The notes under the pieces: generated by a model
Told to the model about the DNA's origin: nothing
The model's input: the letters and a program-made list of their open reading frames with translations, nothing else
Databases searched by the model: none
Program-made: the position numbers and the translations under genes
Shown here: positions 53,548-64,000 of the stretch, piece after piece
How positions within the stretch are numbered: the first letter of the stretch is position 1
Layout: each line of letters begins with the position of its first letter
Assembly (NCBI GenBank): GCA_032690845.1
Contig: CM064431.1
Location: forward strand, 28,092,300 to 28,156,299
DNA: 64,000 nucleotides
Direction: 5' to 3'
DNA from: Eleusine coracana subsp. coracana
Lineage: Eukaryota; Streptophyta; Magnoliopsida; Poales; Poaceae

Positions 53548-54468
53548 TGATGTGGACAAGGGTTCCCGATCTTCCGAAACGTTCTTGGTAAGTTGATTTG
53601 GTCGGAGGCGACACACAAATCGATCCGGCTTCAGAACAGCATGTTCTAAACCCTGCAATCGCAGCACGACGTCTCCTCTGGTTATCAACCATCAAAGACG
53701 ATTGACCTCGCCGAGAAGGCTAATCCCTGCCTGCGAATCAAGAACACAAGCAAGAACAATGAAGAATGCAACACAGTTGTAGACGTATGATTAAACTCTC
53801 GAAGTTGGGGTCTCACAAACCGATGAACAGCAAAACTGTTTATGAACAGAATTGATCTAAGCAAAACCCGAACCCTAATGGTGCGGTGGTGGCTGTATAT
53901 AAAGACCCTAGGGTCGTGCAAGACCCTCTGGACGCGCCCCTAATTGGGCTCAACTAGATACAAAGCCCAAAGGCCAAAAATAGGCGACGCAACACCGACA
54001 CAGATTCTGGACTCTCTCTTGTTTTGACGATTCCCGATGACTCCGAATGAATTTTGATATGAGGCCGACGGCATTGGAAAGGTCTTCTCCTTATCTTTCC
54101 GTGCATATGTAGAATGTCCAAATCCGAGTCCGTATGCGTCCTGGGCGACTGTTTTAGTACAGACTGGTCCTGGGCCCGAAACAGACTCGAAGTCGGTTTT
54201 GATTGGGCCTCCACTTTGGCTTCCAAGCCCTTGCTGGTCCTCCACGTTCCCAACTCCTTCTCCCATCATCTCCTGGTCCTCTCCATGGTTTCTAATCATA
54301 AAATAATCTTTAGGTAGCAAACCATTCTCAAAAGTAACATATAGTGAAGAACGTAGGAACGAGCTCACCTCTAAATTTAGTCGTCGTGCACGAGCTCTAG
54401 TCATTGGACCTTGCAAGTCCAGATTTGGAGGAGTGTTGTGTTTATCCATAGGAGTGATATCCTCATCA
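53548..54468 (-). repeat. 5' LTR of the gypsy element
   Basis: A 921-bp LTR, nearly identical to 46697-47619. The LTR frame (53940-54449, 169 codons) is longer than in the 3' copy because of small indels. Confidence 0.9.
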
Positions 54469-54473
54469 GATAA

Positions 54474-55345
54474 AGCAAAGAGTCGGTCATGGATCGATAT
54501 ACCTTTTGATCCATGGGCTTACCATTTATATCTAGTCCAAGGTGTCCATTTGTCTTCATGGGAGTCTTTTTTGGCTTTGCATTGTCCATGTTGAACTTCT
54601 TGAGTATATCTTGAGTGTACTTGGTTTGACTTATGAATGTTCTTTCTTTAAGTTGCTTGACTTGAAAACATAGAAAGAACTTTAACTCCCCCATCATGGA
54701 CATCTCAAAATTTCCTAGTCATAATCTTAGCAAACTCATCACAAAAAGATTGATTAATATAACCAAATATAATATCATCGATATATATTTGGCACACAAA
54801 TATATCATTGTCAACTTTTTTTGTGAAAAGGGTAGGATCAGCCTTGCCAATAGTGAAGCCCTTGTTGATTGTTGATAAAGTATCCCTTGAGGTGTTCATA
54901 CCAAGCTCTAGGAGCTTGCTTGAGGTAATAGAGAGCTTTGTGAATCTTGTATACATGGTTTGGCTTATTTGGATCTTCAAACCCCGGAGGTTGTTGCACA
55001 TACACCTCCTCTTAAATGGGTCCATTAAGAAATGCACTTTTCACGTCCATTTAAAAAAGCTTAAAACCATTGTGAGTAGCACAGACAGGTAAAATACAAA
55101 TTGACTCAAACCTAGCTACGGGTGCATAAATTTCACCAAAGTCCAAACCTTTAACTTGTGAGTAGCCTTTAGTAATAAGTCCTACTTTGTTTCTCACCAC
55201 CACAGCGTACTCATCTTGCTTGTTGTGGAATACCCATTTTGTATCGACAATATTTTTCTTGGGACTTTCCAACAATGACCATGCTTTGTTTCTTTCAAAG
55301 TTGTGCAACTCTTCTTGCATGGCCATCACCCAATCCGAGTCTTAA
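54474..55345 (-). pseudogene. Copia RT of the SIRE-type element
   Basis: The minus strand reads AMQEELHNFERNKAWSLLES, KWVFHNKQDEYAVVVRNKVG and KGYSQVKGLDFGEIYAPVAR, then a frameshifted region with YIDDIIFGY (catalytic YIDD, about 54770-54785). MGELKFFLCFQVKQLKERTF and VYRSMTDSLLY follow, where the gypsy element enters at 54473. Typical copia RT order with stops at about 55038 and 54704. Confidence 0.85.
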
Positions 55346-56816
55346 AGTGCCTGTTCCACCCTAGGGGGTTCCATCGAGGAAACAAACAAGTAATGATGAC
55401 AAAAAGTAGCCATTCAGGATCCAGTTGTTACCCCTCTTTGAATATCACCTAGAATGTTGTCAACGGGGTGATCCTTTTGAATACTTTGTTGGACTCGTGG
55501 GTGAATCTGCCTATATGCATCTTCTTCTTCTTAATTGTTGTCATCTTGAGTGTCTCTTGCTCCACTATCTTGAGCTTGATCTTGGTTGTTGCCTTGAGCA
55601 TGATCGTCACCATGATCTTAGTCATCTTATGGATCTTGTGGAGGAGGTTATCTTGACTTAAAGAAGATGGTTCACCTTGATTTGATTTTGAGTCTTTGGG
55701 TCTTATCTCACCAATAGCCAAATTCCTTATTGCATCACAAGGAGCTTCATCACCTACATCACTTGGATTAGTTTGCTCTACTTGAGAGCCATTAGATTCA
55801 TCAAATTGCACATCATGGGTTATTTCAACAACTCTGGTGTCTTTGTTAACGACACAATATGCATAGACATTAGTCCCATATCCAAGTAGGAAACATTCTT
55901 GCGTTGTAGGAGCAAATTTGGAAGATTTGGGTTTCTTGTTAAGAATAAAACACTTACTCCCAAAGACATGAAAATATGAAACATTGTGAATGTTACCGGT
56001 GAGAATCTCATATGTGTCTTATTCAAGATCTTGTGAAGGTCTAGCCTATTTGTTGCATGGCACGCGGTGTTCATGGCTTCGGCCAAAAATATGTCCGGCG
56101 TCTTGTACTCATGGAGCATTATTGTTGCCATTTCTATGAGTGTGTGGTTCTTTCTTTCGGCTACTCCATTTTGTTGTGGAGTGTACGGAGCTGAAAATTC
56201 ATGGTTGATGCCTTATTCATCAAGATATTCTTCAACTCGTGTATTCTTGAACTCAGTTCTGTTGTCACTCCTTATCTTCTTGATCATCACTTCACTCATT
56301 TTGTGCTCTCCTCAAAAACCTCTTTAGGACTCCTTGTGTTTCGCTTTTGTCCTTTAAAAAGAATACCCAAGTGAAATGAGAATAGTCAACAACAATTACA
56401 AGGCCATATTTGTTACCATCAATGCTTATGTAGGTGACCAGTCCAAATAAGTCCATTTGTAGCATCTCCAATGGTCTTGTCATTATCATCAAGGTCTTGG
56501 AGGGATGTGAGGCTCCAACTTGCTTTTCGGCTTGACATGCACTACAAATTTTGTCCTTCTCAAAAGTAACGCCCTTTAGTCCGACAACATGACCATTCTT
56601 TAGAAGTTGATGAAGATTTCTCATCCCAACATGAGCTAGTCAGCGATGCCACAACCAACCCAATGTGGTTTTAGTAACCAAGAAAGCATTTGGATTAAAT
56701 CCTTCATTGTTGGTAAAATCAACAACATAGATTTTGTCTTCCAAGTACCCCTTGAAGGCTATTGAGAAATCATCCTTCTGAAAAATAGTCACGTCAACAT
56801 CGGTAAAGCGACAACT
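55346..56816 (-). pseudogene. Copia integrase and GAG-pre-integrase of the SIRE-type element
   Basis: From 56816 down the minus strand reads DDFSIAFKGYLEDKIYVVDF, TTLGWLWHR, then ICSACQAEKQVGASHPSKTL, MLQMDLFGLVTYISIDGNKY, LVIVVDYSHFTWVFFLKDKS and, in other frames, TPQQNGVAERKNHTLIEMA, with the catalytic Glu kept, unlike the copy at 37181-38600. A post-integrase stretch, QFDESNGSQVEQTNPSDVGD, follows (55449-55811). Frames shift at about 56639, 56291 and 56132. Confidence 0.85.
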
Positions 56817-56821
56817 ATACC

Positions 56822-57953
56822 TGATGAGCCCATGGCTCCACATATCTTTCCGGTTGTGCTGATTATACCTTTGGAAAGCATTGAAAAGATTTCTAAGAAG
56901 TTGCAATCAAATTCTGTGATTATTGGTTCTATTTCTGTTGAATTGAAGAACAATGTTTCTGGAATTCTAGCAACTAATGCTAGTATGCATAGAAGGCTAA
57001 TATTTAAAGGTGGCACTATACAATGAGAGGAAAAATTTAGGTTGAGATCAGGGAGGCGCCAGTTTGATAATTTGTTGTGCATGCATGAAAGAAACAAGAA
57101 TAGAAGGCATGCATTGGTCCATACGCAAAGTTGAGTCCTAATCTGATTCAGCTATGATAATTGGCATCGATGCCACATTATTATATTGTTTATTCAGTAC
57201 GTGAGTCAAAATCAGGTTGTAATCTTCATATTTGTGTCGGTTTAGCTATTTCCTAATGTGGTTTTGGGTTGAGTCAAACCAGGTCACGTGGCCTAAGTTC
57301 CAACTAGTGCCTGCGCGCACATACAAAAAGGCCAGCGGCCATGTATCAGGGGACTAGGTTTTATTTGGTGTTTTTTTGTTCCTAGTCAAGCTTGGCTCAG
57401 GATCTCAAGGTGGCGGCTATGCCTTCTGCCACCTCAGATTGAAGATTATCTCCAATCCAAATTAGGGATTGTGATTGAGTTCATGATCAAGTGTTGCTTG
57501 GGTGCATTCTGGGCTCTCATCAAGGGTCCCATTCTTCTGATCGTGTATTCTTCTTGGAGGCACGGGTGGCAGAACACTCGGTTTGATTGTAAGACAAATT
57601 CTATTTTGTCTCTTACCGATGTTAAGTTTTCTAGTCATAATCAGTCAATGGAATTGAGTCGCTGCTGTATTAAGTACTTATCTATATTGCCTTACATCTG
57701 GTGCGTAGTGGCACGTGGCTGAATAATTAATATATTATTATCATCTATCTGGTGTTGTGGGAATATTTGCAGTGCTAATCAGATTTGTGATAAACTTGCG
57801 CTTGGTCTCGAATAGATTTATAAGTGAGATAATAGGACAGTAATTAAGTCACTTGCAGCTATTGAGTTCTAAAATTCTGAGCAAGGATATCTAATCATTT
57901 AGTACTATGAAAAATTGGGACAAAATTCAGACACCGTTGTCGTGTTTTTATTA
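56822..57953 (+). mobile_element. Solo LTR, unknown family (copy 1)
   Basis: A 1132-bp insertion starting TGATGAGCCCATGGCTCC and ending TTTTTATTA, with a perfect 5-bp duplication ATACC (56817-56821 and 57954-57958). Removing it restores the copia frame (CEMGYSCRF). A short open frame at its start reads EPMAPHIFPVVLIIPLESIE and stops at a TGA near 57025. It shares CCATGGCTCC-type start, GCCTGCGCGCACATA and GTCGTGT-type end motifs with 58008-59648, so the two are relatives. The ending TTA would be TCA with one C-to-T change. Confidence 0.7.
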
Positions 57954-58007
57954 ATACCCCATCTCACAAAGTTGCGAAACGGACATCAAGTTGTACCCTA
58001 AACCTTT

Positions 58008-59648
58008 TGATGTGGTGATCCATGCTCCTATAGATACTGCTAGTAGCAATGATGCTCCAATCCTTACAGCTAGTGTTAATCAGAAACTAGATGCTACTGA
58101 ACCCATGACATGCAAGTGGTCAATCCAAAAAACAGAAACTATGACTTCTTTGTTTCACAACAAGGATGATACGGTTATCAGTCCTTCTACTATCGCATCA
58201 GAAACTTCATATGATGACTCAAATATGTTGGTCAGTAGTTCTTTGAAAACATGTGCAAATCAGATTCATTACAGTGCCGATGACCTTGAAGAGGATAGGA
58301 AAATCTTTGTCGACAATGTTGTGCAATGCAAATCAATAATGCATGCTATTGATCATCCAAAGATAGAAGAAGCTCCAAGCTTTATGTCTGAGCTGAGGAC
58401 AGCTTTGTTTCAAGAGAGGGAGAATGATGAGCCCATGGATTATCAAGTTATTCCTAAAGAGCATGGTAAAAATTGCTTGAAGGTAACAGCAAGATTTCCT
58501 ATGAAATTTGGTTTATATTTATGTGATACCATGGAAGAAAGCTTTATGATCGGAGCTGTAGCTACATCTGCTACTCAGCCATGTAAGATGATTTCAAAGG
58601 AATTAATCTGGTGGAGAAACAAGAGAAGATAGATAAATATATTAGTATTGACACCATGCACGTGGGGATAATGAGTGGGTCCTAATTATGTATACATCAA
58701 CACATGAGGCTGCAGCTACTACCTAATGGCATGGAGGAGCATTATAAGATAAGCTAGATTATTGGCTGCGTGCAGGTGGAGATGACGTAGTTAACTTCAA
58801 GACATCGTGATGCATCATTACCAGCTTATTTTACTAGTTTGCATTCTAGGCGGTTTATTTTATAGTTTCTTTTCTGCGTCAACTTGGTTTGGTTCAGTCA
58901 AGTTATTTAGAGTCTAAGGTAATTAATTTGCATTGGTTTGTGCTAGCCTGGTCGAGTCAGGTCAGGTTTGGTTGGAGTCGGACTTGAGTCGATTGCCTGC
59001 GCGCACATATATTGGCCAGGGTATTGGCCGTGTAAGTCAGATGGGATATTATTCATGAGTCTTCTCGAGGGTGTATTCGCCAGCAATGACGGTGGCGACA
59101 CTCTTCATTATCCCGTGTGTTGATCCTTTGAGGTTCTAAAAAACTTGAGATCAAGCCTTTCGGCTTGGGCTCATGACGAATTTCATTAGAGTTCATCCTT
59201 TTCTGATTGTGATCATCCGACTACGGGTGGAGGAAGTTTTTTATCTAGGGTTTTGAATTGCATCTATTATAAGCCAATTCCCTCTATCAGTGCTATTGAT
59301 TGTGTTGGTGATAAATCAAAAGAGTTTACATTGTCTTGTGAGTTATTTTAATATAAATTTGGCTTGGTGATTGGCTGATTTTAATCCTTACCTGAATCCA
59401 AATATTCATTGGTATTTGCGTGTGTAACATATAGTATTGCTGCCCTATGATTGGTTGGGAAGATAAACTCAGCTTGGTTAGCGAGAAGGATTCAGCTACT
59501 GATTTACTTTAGTTTTGGACACACAGCTGTTAGCTAAGTGAAGAATTTTAGTGCTATATTATACATTGCTAATTGCTAGTCCTATTGCTATTGGTACCGT
59601 GAAAGATTGGAACATAATTTGTGGACACATGTCGTCGTGTCCTGATCA
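58008..59648 (+). mobile_element. Solo LTR, unknown family (copy 2), with a long open frame
   Basis: A 1641-bp insertion starting TGATGTGGTGATCCATGCTCC and ending GTCCTGATCA. Flanks CCTTT (58003-58007) and CCTTC (59649-59653) match at four of five bases; removing the insert restores the copia frame (NAYLMEG joined to LGYNL). The first 625 bases are open (to a TAG at 58630-58632) and encode an acidic, Ser/Thr-rich polypeptide of about 208 residues with ERENDEPMDYQVIPKEHGKN and MEESFMIGAVATSATQPCKM. I do not recognise it; by analogy with the neighbouring gypsy family it may be a pol 3' end carried in the LTR. Confidence 0.65.
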
Positions 59649-59874
59649 CCTTCCATTAGATAAGCATTACTAATTGAAAGGTCATGGGTAACGGCAATCC
59701 GACCACAACCAATTACCTTTCCTTTGTTGTCATTTTCAAATGATATGCCTCCACTTGGTAGATTGTCATGATCAAGTGTGGAGAACATTGATCTCTCTCC
59801 AGTCATATTATATGAGCACCCGCTATCAAGTACCCATGTTCCATTGTTGACACTCCTTAACATCACACTGAAAT
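59649..59874 (-). pseudogene. Copia protease region of the SIRE-type element
   Basis: The minus strand reads NNGTWVLDSGCSYNMTGERS, with the aspartic protease motif DSG, then FSTLDHDNLPSGGISFENDN and VTHDLSISNAYLMEG. It is cut at 59875 by the next LTR, so gag and the 5' LTR of this element are not in the window. Confidence 0.85.
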
Positions 59875-61166
59875 TGATGGCAACGCAAGGAGCGTCCTGA
59901 TGGTAATATCTATCGGTCACAGAAGAACCCGCAAGCGGACGAATAATACCGCAGTAGCACTTCCCCAAGAGAGTATTCAAGGGTTATCGAATCCAAAGAA
60001 GGTCTGTGTATATCCTAAGTCTAGTCAGGTCCAAGGACACGAGAGGATAAATGGGTTTAGGATAGAGAGGTTTATCTATGGGTAAGGTGCTAATTAAGAT
60101 CAGGCTGAGGCTTGGGTTATTGCTTTGCGCAAGGATTCATATACTGAACACATTCTTCACGACAACTCCGCCTTAAACGCTTATCTCCCGGCCGGACATG
60201 GAGGATTACGTGGGATCCTAGGCCTATCACTTCCTAGAACCTACCTCTCTTCCGTGGGCAAGGTGATGATCAAAGATGACTTCTAACCTAAGCACCTCGC
60301 TTATGTTATATGTCACTACTTAGCTAAGTTGCGTTGCTTAAACTAAGTATCCTAGATATGTGTATAATAGATATATACTATCCATTAATGATATATGAGA
60401 CCTTGAACCCACAATAACTAAGCATACAACCTGGCTAATAAGGAAATCTTAAGAACATAAATAAACTCGGAAGACTTACTCGATTACTCGAAAAGGGCAA
60501 GGTTCTGATGAGGTACAAGGGTGGAGAAGAAGCCCACAGAAAAGGCTCCACTCCAAAGCTCCTTCCTCACTCTCTTCCTATTCTAGTACTATATAGGAGC
60601 AACACTACACCTTCTTGCTATATGGAATTACTCTCTAACAATGCGTGTGTGTGAAGTGAAGTGAAGTGAAGCCATCTATTTATAGCCTTGGAAGGTCGGT
60701 TTAGAGGAGTAACCACCACGGAACCGCCATACAACCGCCTTCATGAGAGCACCAGGAGTTGACACATGGAGGCGGTGGCCGAACCACCTTTCCCCCAGGT
60801 CGGTCGACCAGAGGCCCACAGGTCGGTCGACTTGAGGTTGGGGCCAACCGGCCTGTGCTTTCTCAGGGTGGCCGACAGTTGGGTCCTAATCATTATAGGT
60901 CAGTAGTTTGGCTGAGTAACATGGAGGAATCCCGTGAATCCATGTCATTTATCTATGTGCTTGCTTGTGATTTGTTGATTTGGTAAATTCTTGGATAAGT
61001 GACTTGGAAACTGCTTAATTCGTGATAAATTGACCTGCACTCAAATATTTACCAACACTTGTGGAAATCGTTAGTAATAAACTCCTACCACTATTTTGGT
61101 TATCAATTTTAGCCCTTTTTATGCAGGTAATTGATGGTCAAATTTGGTACTTAAGGACCGTCAACA
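59875..61166 (-). repeat. 3' LTR of a probable Tat/Athila-type gypsy element
   Basis: A 1.29-kb LTR, on the + strand from TGATGGCAACGC to GGACCGTCAACA. In element sense it starts TGTTGACGGTCC and is preceded by a PPT-like GTGTGGGGGATT (61167-61178), which sets the orientation. A TATA box lies at 60676-60685 (minus strand) and a (GTGAA)n tract near 60652-60671. The clade is a guess from LTR appearance; no coding region is present. Confidence 0.65.
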
Positions 61167-62043
61167 AATCCCCCACACTTACCCTTTTACTTGTCCTCAA
61201 GTGAAAGCAAAAGGAATAAGGTGGAAACATAGACTATGAATAGATGAAGATTAATATGCAGATGTTTCCATGACATACCTATGCCTGTACTTATGATGTG
61301 TCTATCCTACACTCCTTGGATGGTTGAGAGTTGGAATGGTACTAGCTTTGGAAAATTCCTACTCATGTTAACTATACCTCCTTGGATAACCTGAGTGTTC
61401 ATTTATTGGGTCTATCTCCTCAATTGATTTACTCTCGACCACTCAAGTGCATGAAAATTTTCCTCACCAGGGCAATGCCCCTCTTTCTTCTACTTCTAAA
61501 GATAGGCCTTTGTGTAGCTCAAGGAAGGGGTAAAAAGATGCATACTTACGTTTCATGATATTACTAAGTCAAAAACCGGATCCAGAGGCAAGAAGCAAAT
61601 CATGAGTCATGACCAAATATGTGCACTATGATAGAATGGAGGCTTTATGATGCTTCTCTTGGGAAGACCATGGCTATATCTGTTTTTTTTACAAACTCTT
61701 CAAGGAGCTTGAATATTTTTGCCACACCCTTCACGGGGCATGGATCTTTTTATTTTGTAATAGCCATAGTCCTAGAGAGCGAAGAGTAATTAAGCCTTTT
61801 ATTTTGCAGATGATGGAATGAAATTTGTGCACATATTTAGATCATAACACAGGATGAGCAAATGCCCTAGGATCACAACAATTTGACAAAGTTCAATGAA
61901 GAAATCAAACAACATATGCATAGGGTTTCTCAAGATAATACATCATATGGCTTTGGTAGGTATTTTCAAATATCATGAGGAGTACACCTTTTTAAATTTC
62001 ACACTCAAATTTTCAAAGATGGTTAATAACGTGAAACAGGTCA
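61167..62043 (-). other. 3' internal non-coding part of that element
   Basis: Sequence upstream (in element sense) of the 3' LTR, with the PPT at its low end and no coding frame. It is interrupted at 62044 by a plus-strand gypsy LTR. Confidence 0.55.
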
Positions 62044-62773
62044 TGATGAGGACATCACTCCTATAGAGACACACAACGCTCCTCCAATTCTTGACTTGCA
62101 AGGTCCAATGACTAGAGCTCGTGCACGCCGACTAAATTTAGAGGTGAGCTCGTTCCTACGTTCTTCGCTATATGTTACTTTTGATAATGGTTTGCTACCT
62201 AATGATTATTTTATGATTAGAAACCATGGAGAGGACCAGGAGATGATGAGAGAAAGAGTTGGAAACGTGAAGGACCAGCAAGGCCTTGGAAGCCAAAGTG
62301 GAGGCCCAATCAAAACCGACTTCGAGTCTGTTTTGGGGCCCAAGACCACTCTGCACTAAAACAGTCGCCTAGGACGCATACGGACTCGGATTCGGACGTT
62401 CTACATATGCACGGAAAGATAAGGAGAAGAACTTTCCAATGACGCCGGCCTCATATCAAAATTCATCCGGAGTCATCGGAAATCGATGAAACAAGAAAGA
62501 GTCTAGAATCTGTGTCGGTGCTGCATCGCCTATTTTTGGCCATTGGGCTTTGTATCTAGTTGTGCCCAATTAGGGGCACATCCAGAGGGTCTTGCACGAC
62601 CCTAGGGTCTTCATATACAGCCGCAGCCACACCATAAGGGTTCGTGTTTTGCTTAGATCAATTCTGTTCATAAACAGTTTTGCTGTTCATCGGTTTGTGA
62701 GACCCCAACTTCGAGAGTTTAATCATACGTCTACAACTGTGTTGCATTCTTCGTTGTTCTTCGTTGTTCTTGC
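62044..62773 (+). repeat. Truncated 5' LTR of a gypsy copy
   Basis: Starts TGATGAGGACATCACTCC and matches the LTRs at 46697 and 53548 (reverse complement) until about 62773, where the last 190 bp or so are missing. An 87-codon frame (62096-62359) again carries QGPMTRARARRLNLEVSSFL. A 10-bp duplication CGTTGTTCTT lies just before the break. Confidence 0.85.
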
Positions 62774-62980
62774 ACAAGAATCAAGCATCACATAGGAACA
62801 AAGGCATAAAATTTCATCAATTCCAGTCATGTTTGAAATTTGGAGTTTTCACTACTTGCTCAAGTTGATTTTATTTATATTTAAATTTTACAAACTAAAT
62901 GAACTCGAAACAGGGGAGGATAAGATAGGAGACGGATATACCTGACCGAGGTAGAAAGGTGGGTGCAGGAGGCGGCACCT
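62774..62980. other. Unrelated filler between LTR and pol
   Basis: About 205 bases with no match to the gypsy family in this window. It joins the broken LTR to the pol segment, replacing the end of the LTR, PBS, leader, gag and protease. Confidence 0.6.
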
Positions 62981-64000
62981 GTTAATTCTGATTGTACACC
63001 AAGTAATGTTAATGATTCTTCAAGTTCTAAGGGTGCTGGAATTAAATTACAGGGTCGTTCATTTCTTGCCACAAAATCTGAGCTGGCTGAAATTTCTGCT
63101 GATGATATTTGCTATGCTTTGATATGCAAACAAGCCTTGTTTTCGCTTGGTGATATTACTTCTAGTGCTTTGCCTCCTGCTATCACTAACCTTTTGCAGG
63201 AGTATGAGGATGTTTTCCCAGCTGAGATACCCCCGGGATTGCCACCTTTGAGAGGGATTGAGCATCAAATTGATTTGATTCCTGGTGCTACTTTGCCAAT
63301 CCGTGCTGTTTATAGGACCAACCCTGAGGAGACTAAGGAGATACAATGACAAGTCCAAGACCTTTTGGATCATGGGTATGTTCGTCAATCACTTAGTCCT
63401 TGTGCTGTTCCTGTACTTTTGGTTCCTAAGAATGACGGTTCTTGGCGTATGTGTGTAGATTGTAGAACCATTATTAACATTACTATTAGGTATCGTCATC
63501 CTATTCCTAGGCTAGATGACAAGCTTGATGAGTTATGCGGTGCCATAATTTTCACTAAAATCGATTTGCGTAGTGGCTACCATCAAATTAGAATGAAACT
63601 TGGAGATAAATGGAAAACAGCTTTCAAAACCAAATTCGGGTTGTATGAGTGGTTAGTAATGCCTTTTGGTTTAACTAATGCACCCAGTAATTTCATGCGT
63701 TTGATGAATAAGATTTTAAGACCTTTTATTGGCACATTTGTGGTTTTTTACTTTGATGATATCTTGATTTATAGCAAATCCATGGATGATCATATGATTC
63801 ATTTGCATGCTGTTTTTGATGCTTTGCGAGTTGCACATTTATTTGGTAACCTTGAGAAGTGCACCTTTTGCATGGATCGAGTCTCTTTTCTTGGCTATGT
63901 TGTGACTCCACAGGGAATTGAGGTGGATGAGGCAAAGATTGAAGCCATAAAGAGCTGGCCTGTACCAAAAACTATCACACAGGTGAGGAGTTTTCTTGGT
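62981..64000 (+). pseudogene. Gypsy RT region, running off the window
   Basis: The plus strand encodes PVNSDCTPSNVNDSSSSKGA, LLQEYEDVFPAEIPPGLPPL and then RT: QVQDLLDHGYVRQSLSPCAV, PVLLVPKNDGSWRMCVDCRT, KIDLRSGYHQIRMKLGDKWK, YEWLVMPFGLTNAPSNFMRL, VVFYFDDILIYSKS (catalytic YFDD) and VTPQGIEVDEAKIEAIKSWP. One TGA (63348-63350) interrupts it where the sister copy has CGA (EIQRQVQ). From there it is open to the end of the window. Unlike the copy at 46697-54468 it keeps MPFGL, so that element's frameshift is private. Confidence 0.88.

Larger units (their letters stand above)
46697..54468 (-). mobile_element. Full-length Ty3/gypsy element inserted in the SIRE-type pol
   Basis: LTRs of about 921-923 bp (46697-47619 and 53548-54468, TGATG...CATCA) and a perfect 5-bp duplication GATAA (46692-46696 and 54469-54473). 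In minus orientation the order is 5' LTR, PBS, leader, gag, protease, RT, RNase H, integrase, PPT and 3' LTR. The pol frame continues into the 3' LTR, as known for some chromoviruses such as the CRM group, but I do not assign the clade firmly. Several single stops and one frameshift break the frame. Related copies lie at 43820-44967 and 62044-64000. Confidence 0.93.

Noticed and set aside
56822..59648. Helitron or LINE origin for the two related insertions
   Set aside because: They have 5-bp target duplications and TG...(C/T)A ends, no 3' hairpin with CTRR, and no poly(A) tail; a solo LTR fits better.

Overview
This is plant nuclear DNA, almost certainly from a grass (Poaceae). The only host gene I can support is the 3' part of the exocyst subunit gene SEC8, read from eleven spliced exons on the + strand (545-11421). 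The rest is transposable-element sequence of plant types: SIRE-like Ty1/copia elements with an extra ORF after pol, Ty3/gypsy chromoviruses with long GC-rich LTRs, L1-type LINEs, a tRNA-derived SINE and a MITE-like repeat. I cannot name the species.

Region 1 (1-12410) is the SEC8 locus. The visible exons keep one open frame of about 400 codons to the stop. Introns hold a LINE remnant (1-475), a 4.6-kb copia element with TSD GGGGA (1149-5778) that itself carries a 741-bp solo LTR with TSD TCTAG (3421-4161), a MITE-like repeat (about 7741-8248), a SINE with a 14-bp TSD (8324-8470) and a 5'-truncated LINE with a 13-bp TSD (9391-11178). Every intronic retroelement whose strand can be read is antisense to the gene.

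Region 2 (12411-21281) is a stack of copia-type LTRs and fragments: two truncated minus-strand LTRs, a plus-strand LTR with a 54-bp-period array of hairpin motifs (15141-15395), then a plus-strand SIRE-type element with its 5' LTR, PBS and decayed gag. Region 3 (21282-37180) is one minus-strand chromovirus: 5' LTR 33878-37180, a coiled-coil ORF upstream of gag, gag, protease, RT, RNase H, integrase and chromodomain, and a truncated 3' LTR. Its integrase is split by a 3.9-kb solo LTR of the same family (23686-27611, TSD CCGAA).

Region 4 (37181-59874) holds two minus-strand SIRE-type elements that share one LTR (40734-42492). The upstream one extends to 59874 and has been hit at least four times: an internally deleted gypsy copy (43820-44967, TSD CCTTG), a full gypsy element of the same family (46697-54468, TSD GATAA) and two related solo LTRs (56822-57953 and 58008-59648). 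Region 5 (59875-64000) has a 3' LTR and internal DNA of another probable gypsy element, then a plus-strand rearranged copy of the 46697-54468 family that runs off the window end. No autonomous element here has an intact set of frames; the cluster is a nested record of insertion, LTR-LTR recombination and small-scale deletion. I found no candidate for a new host-encoded system. The items most worth checking are the coiled-coil ORF, the hairpin array, the poly-G tracts and the microhomology-type deletion derivative.
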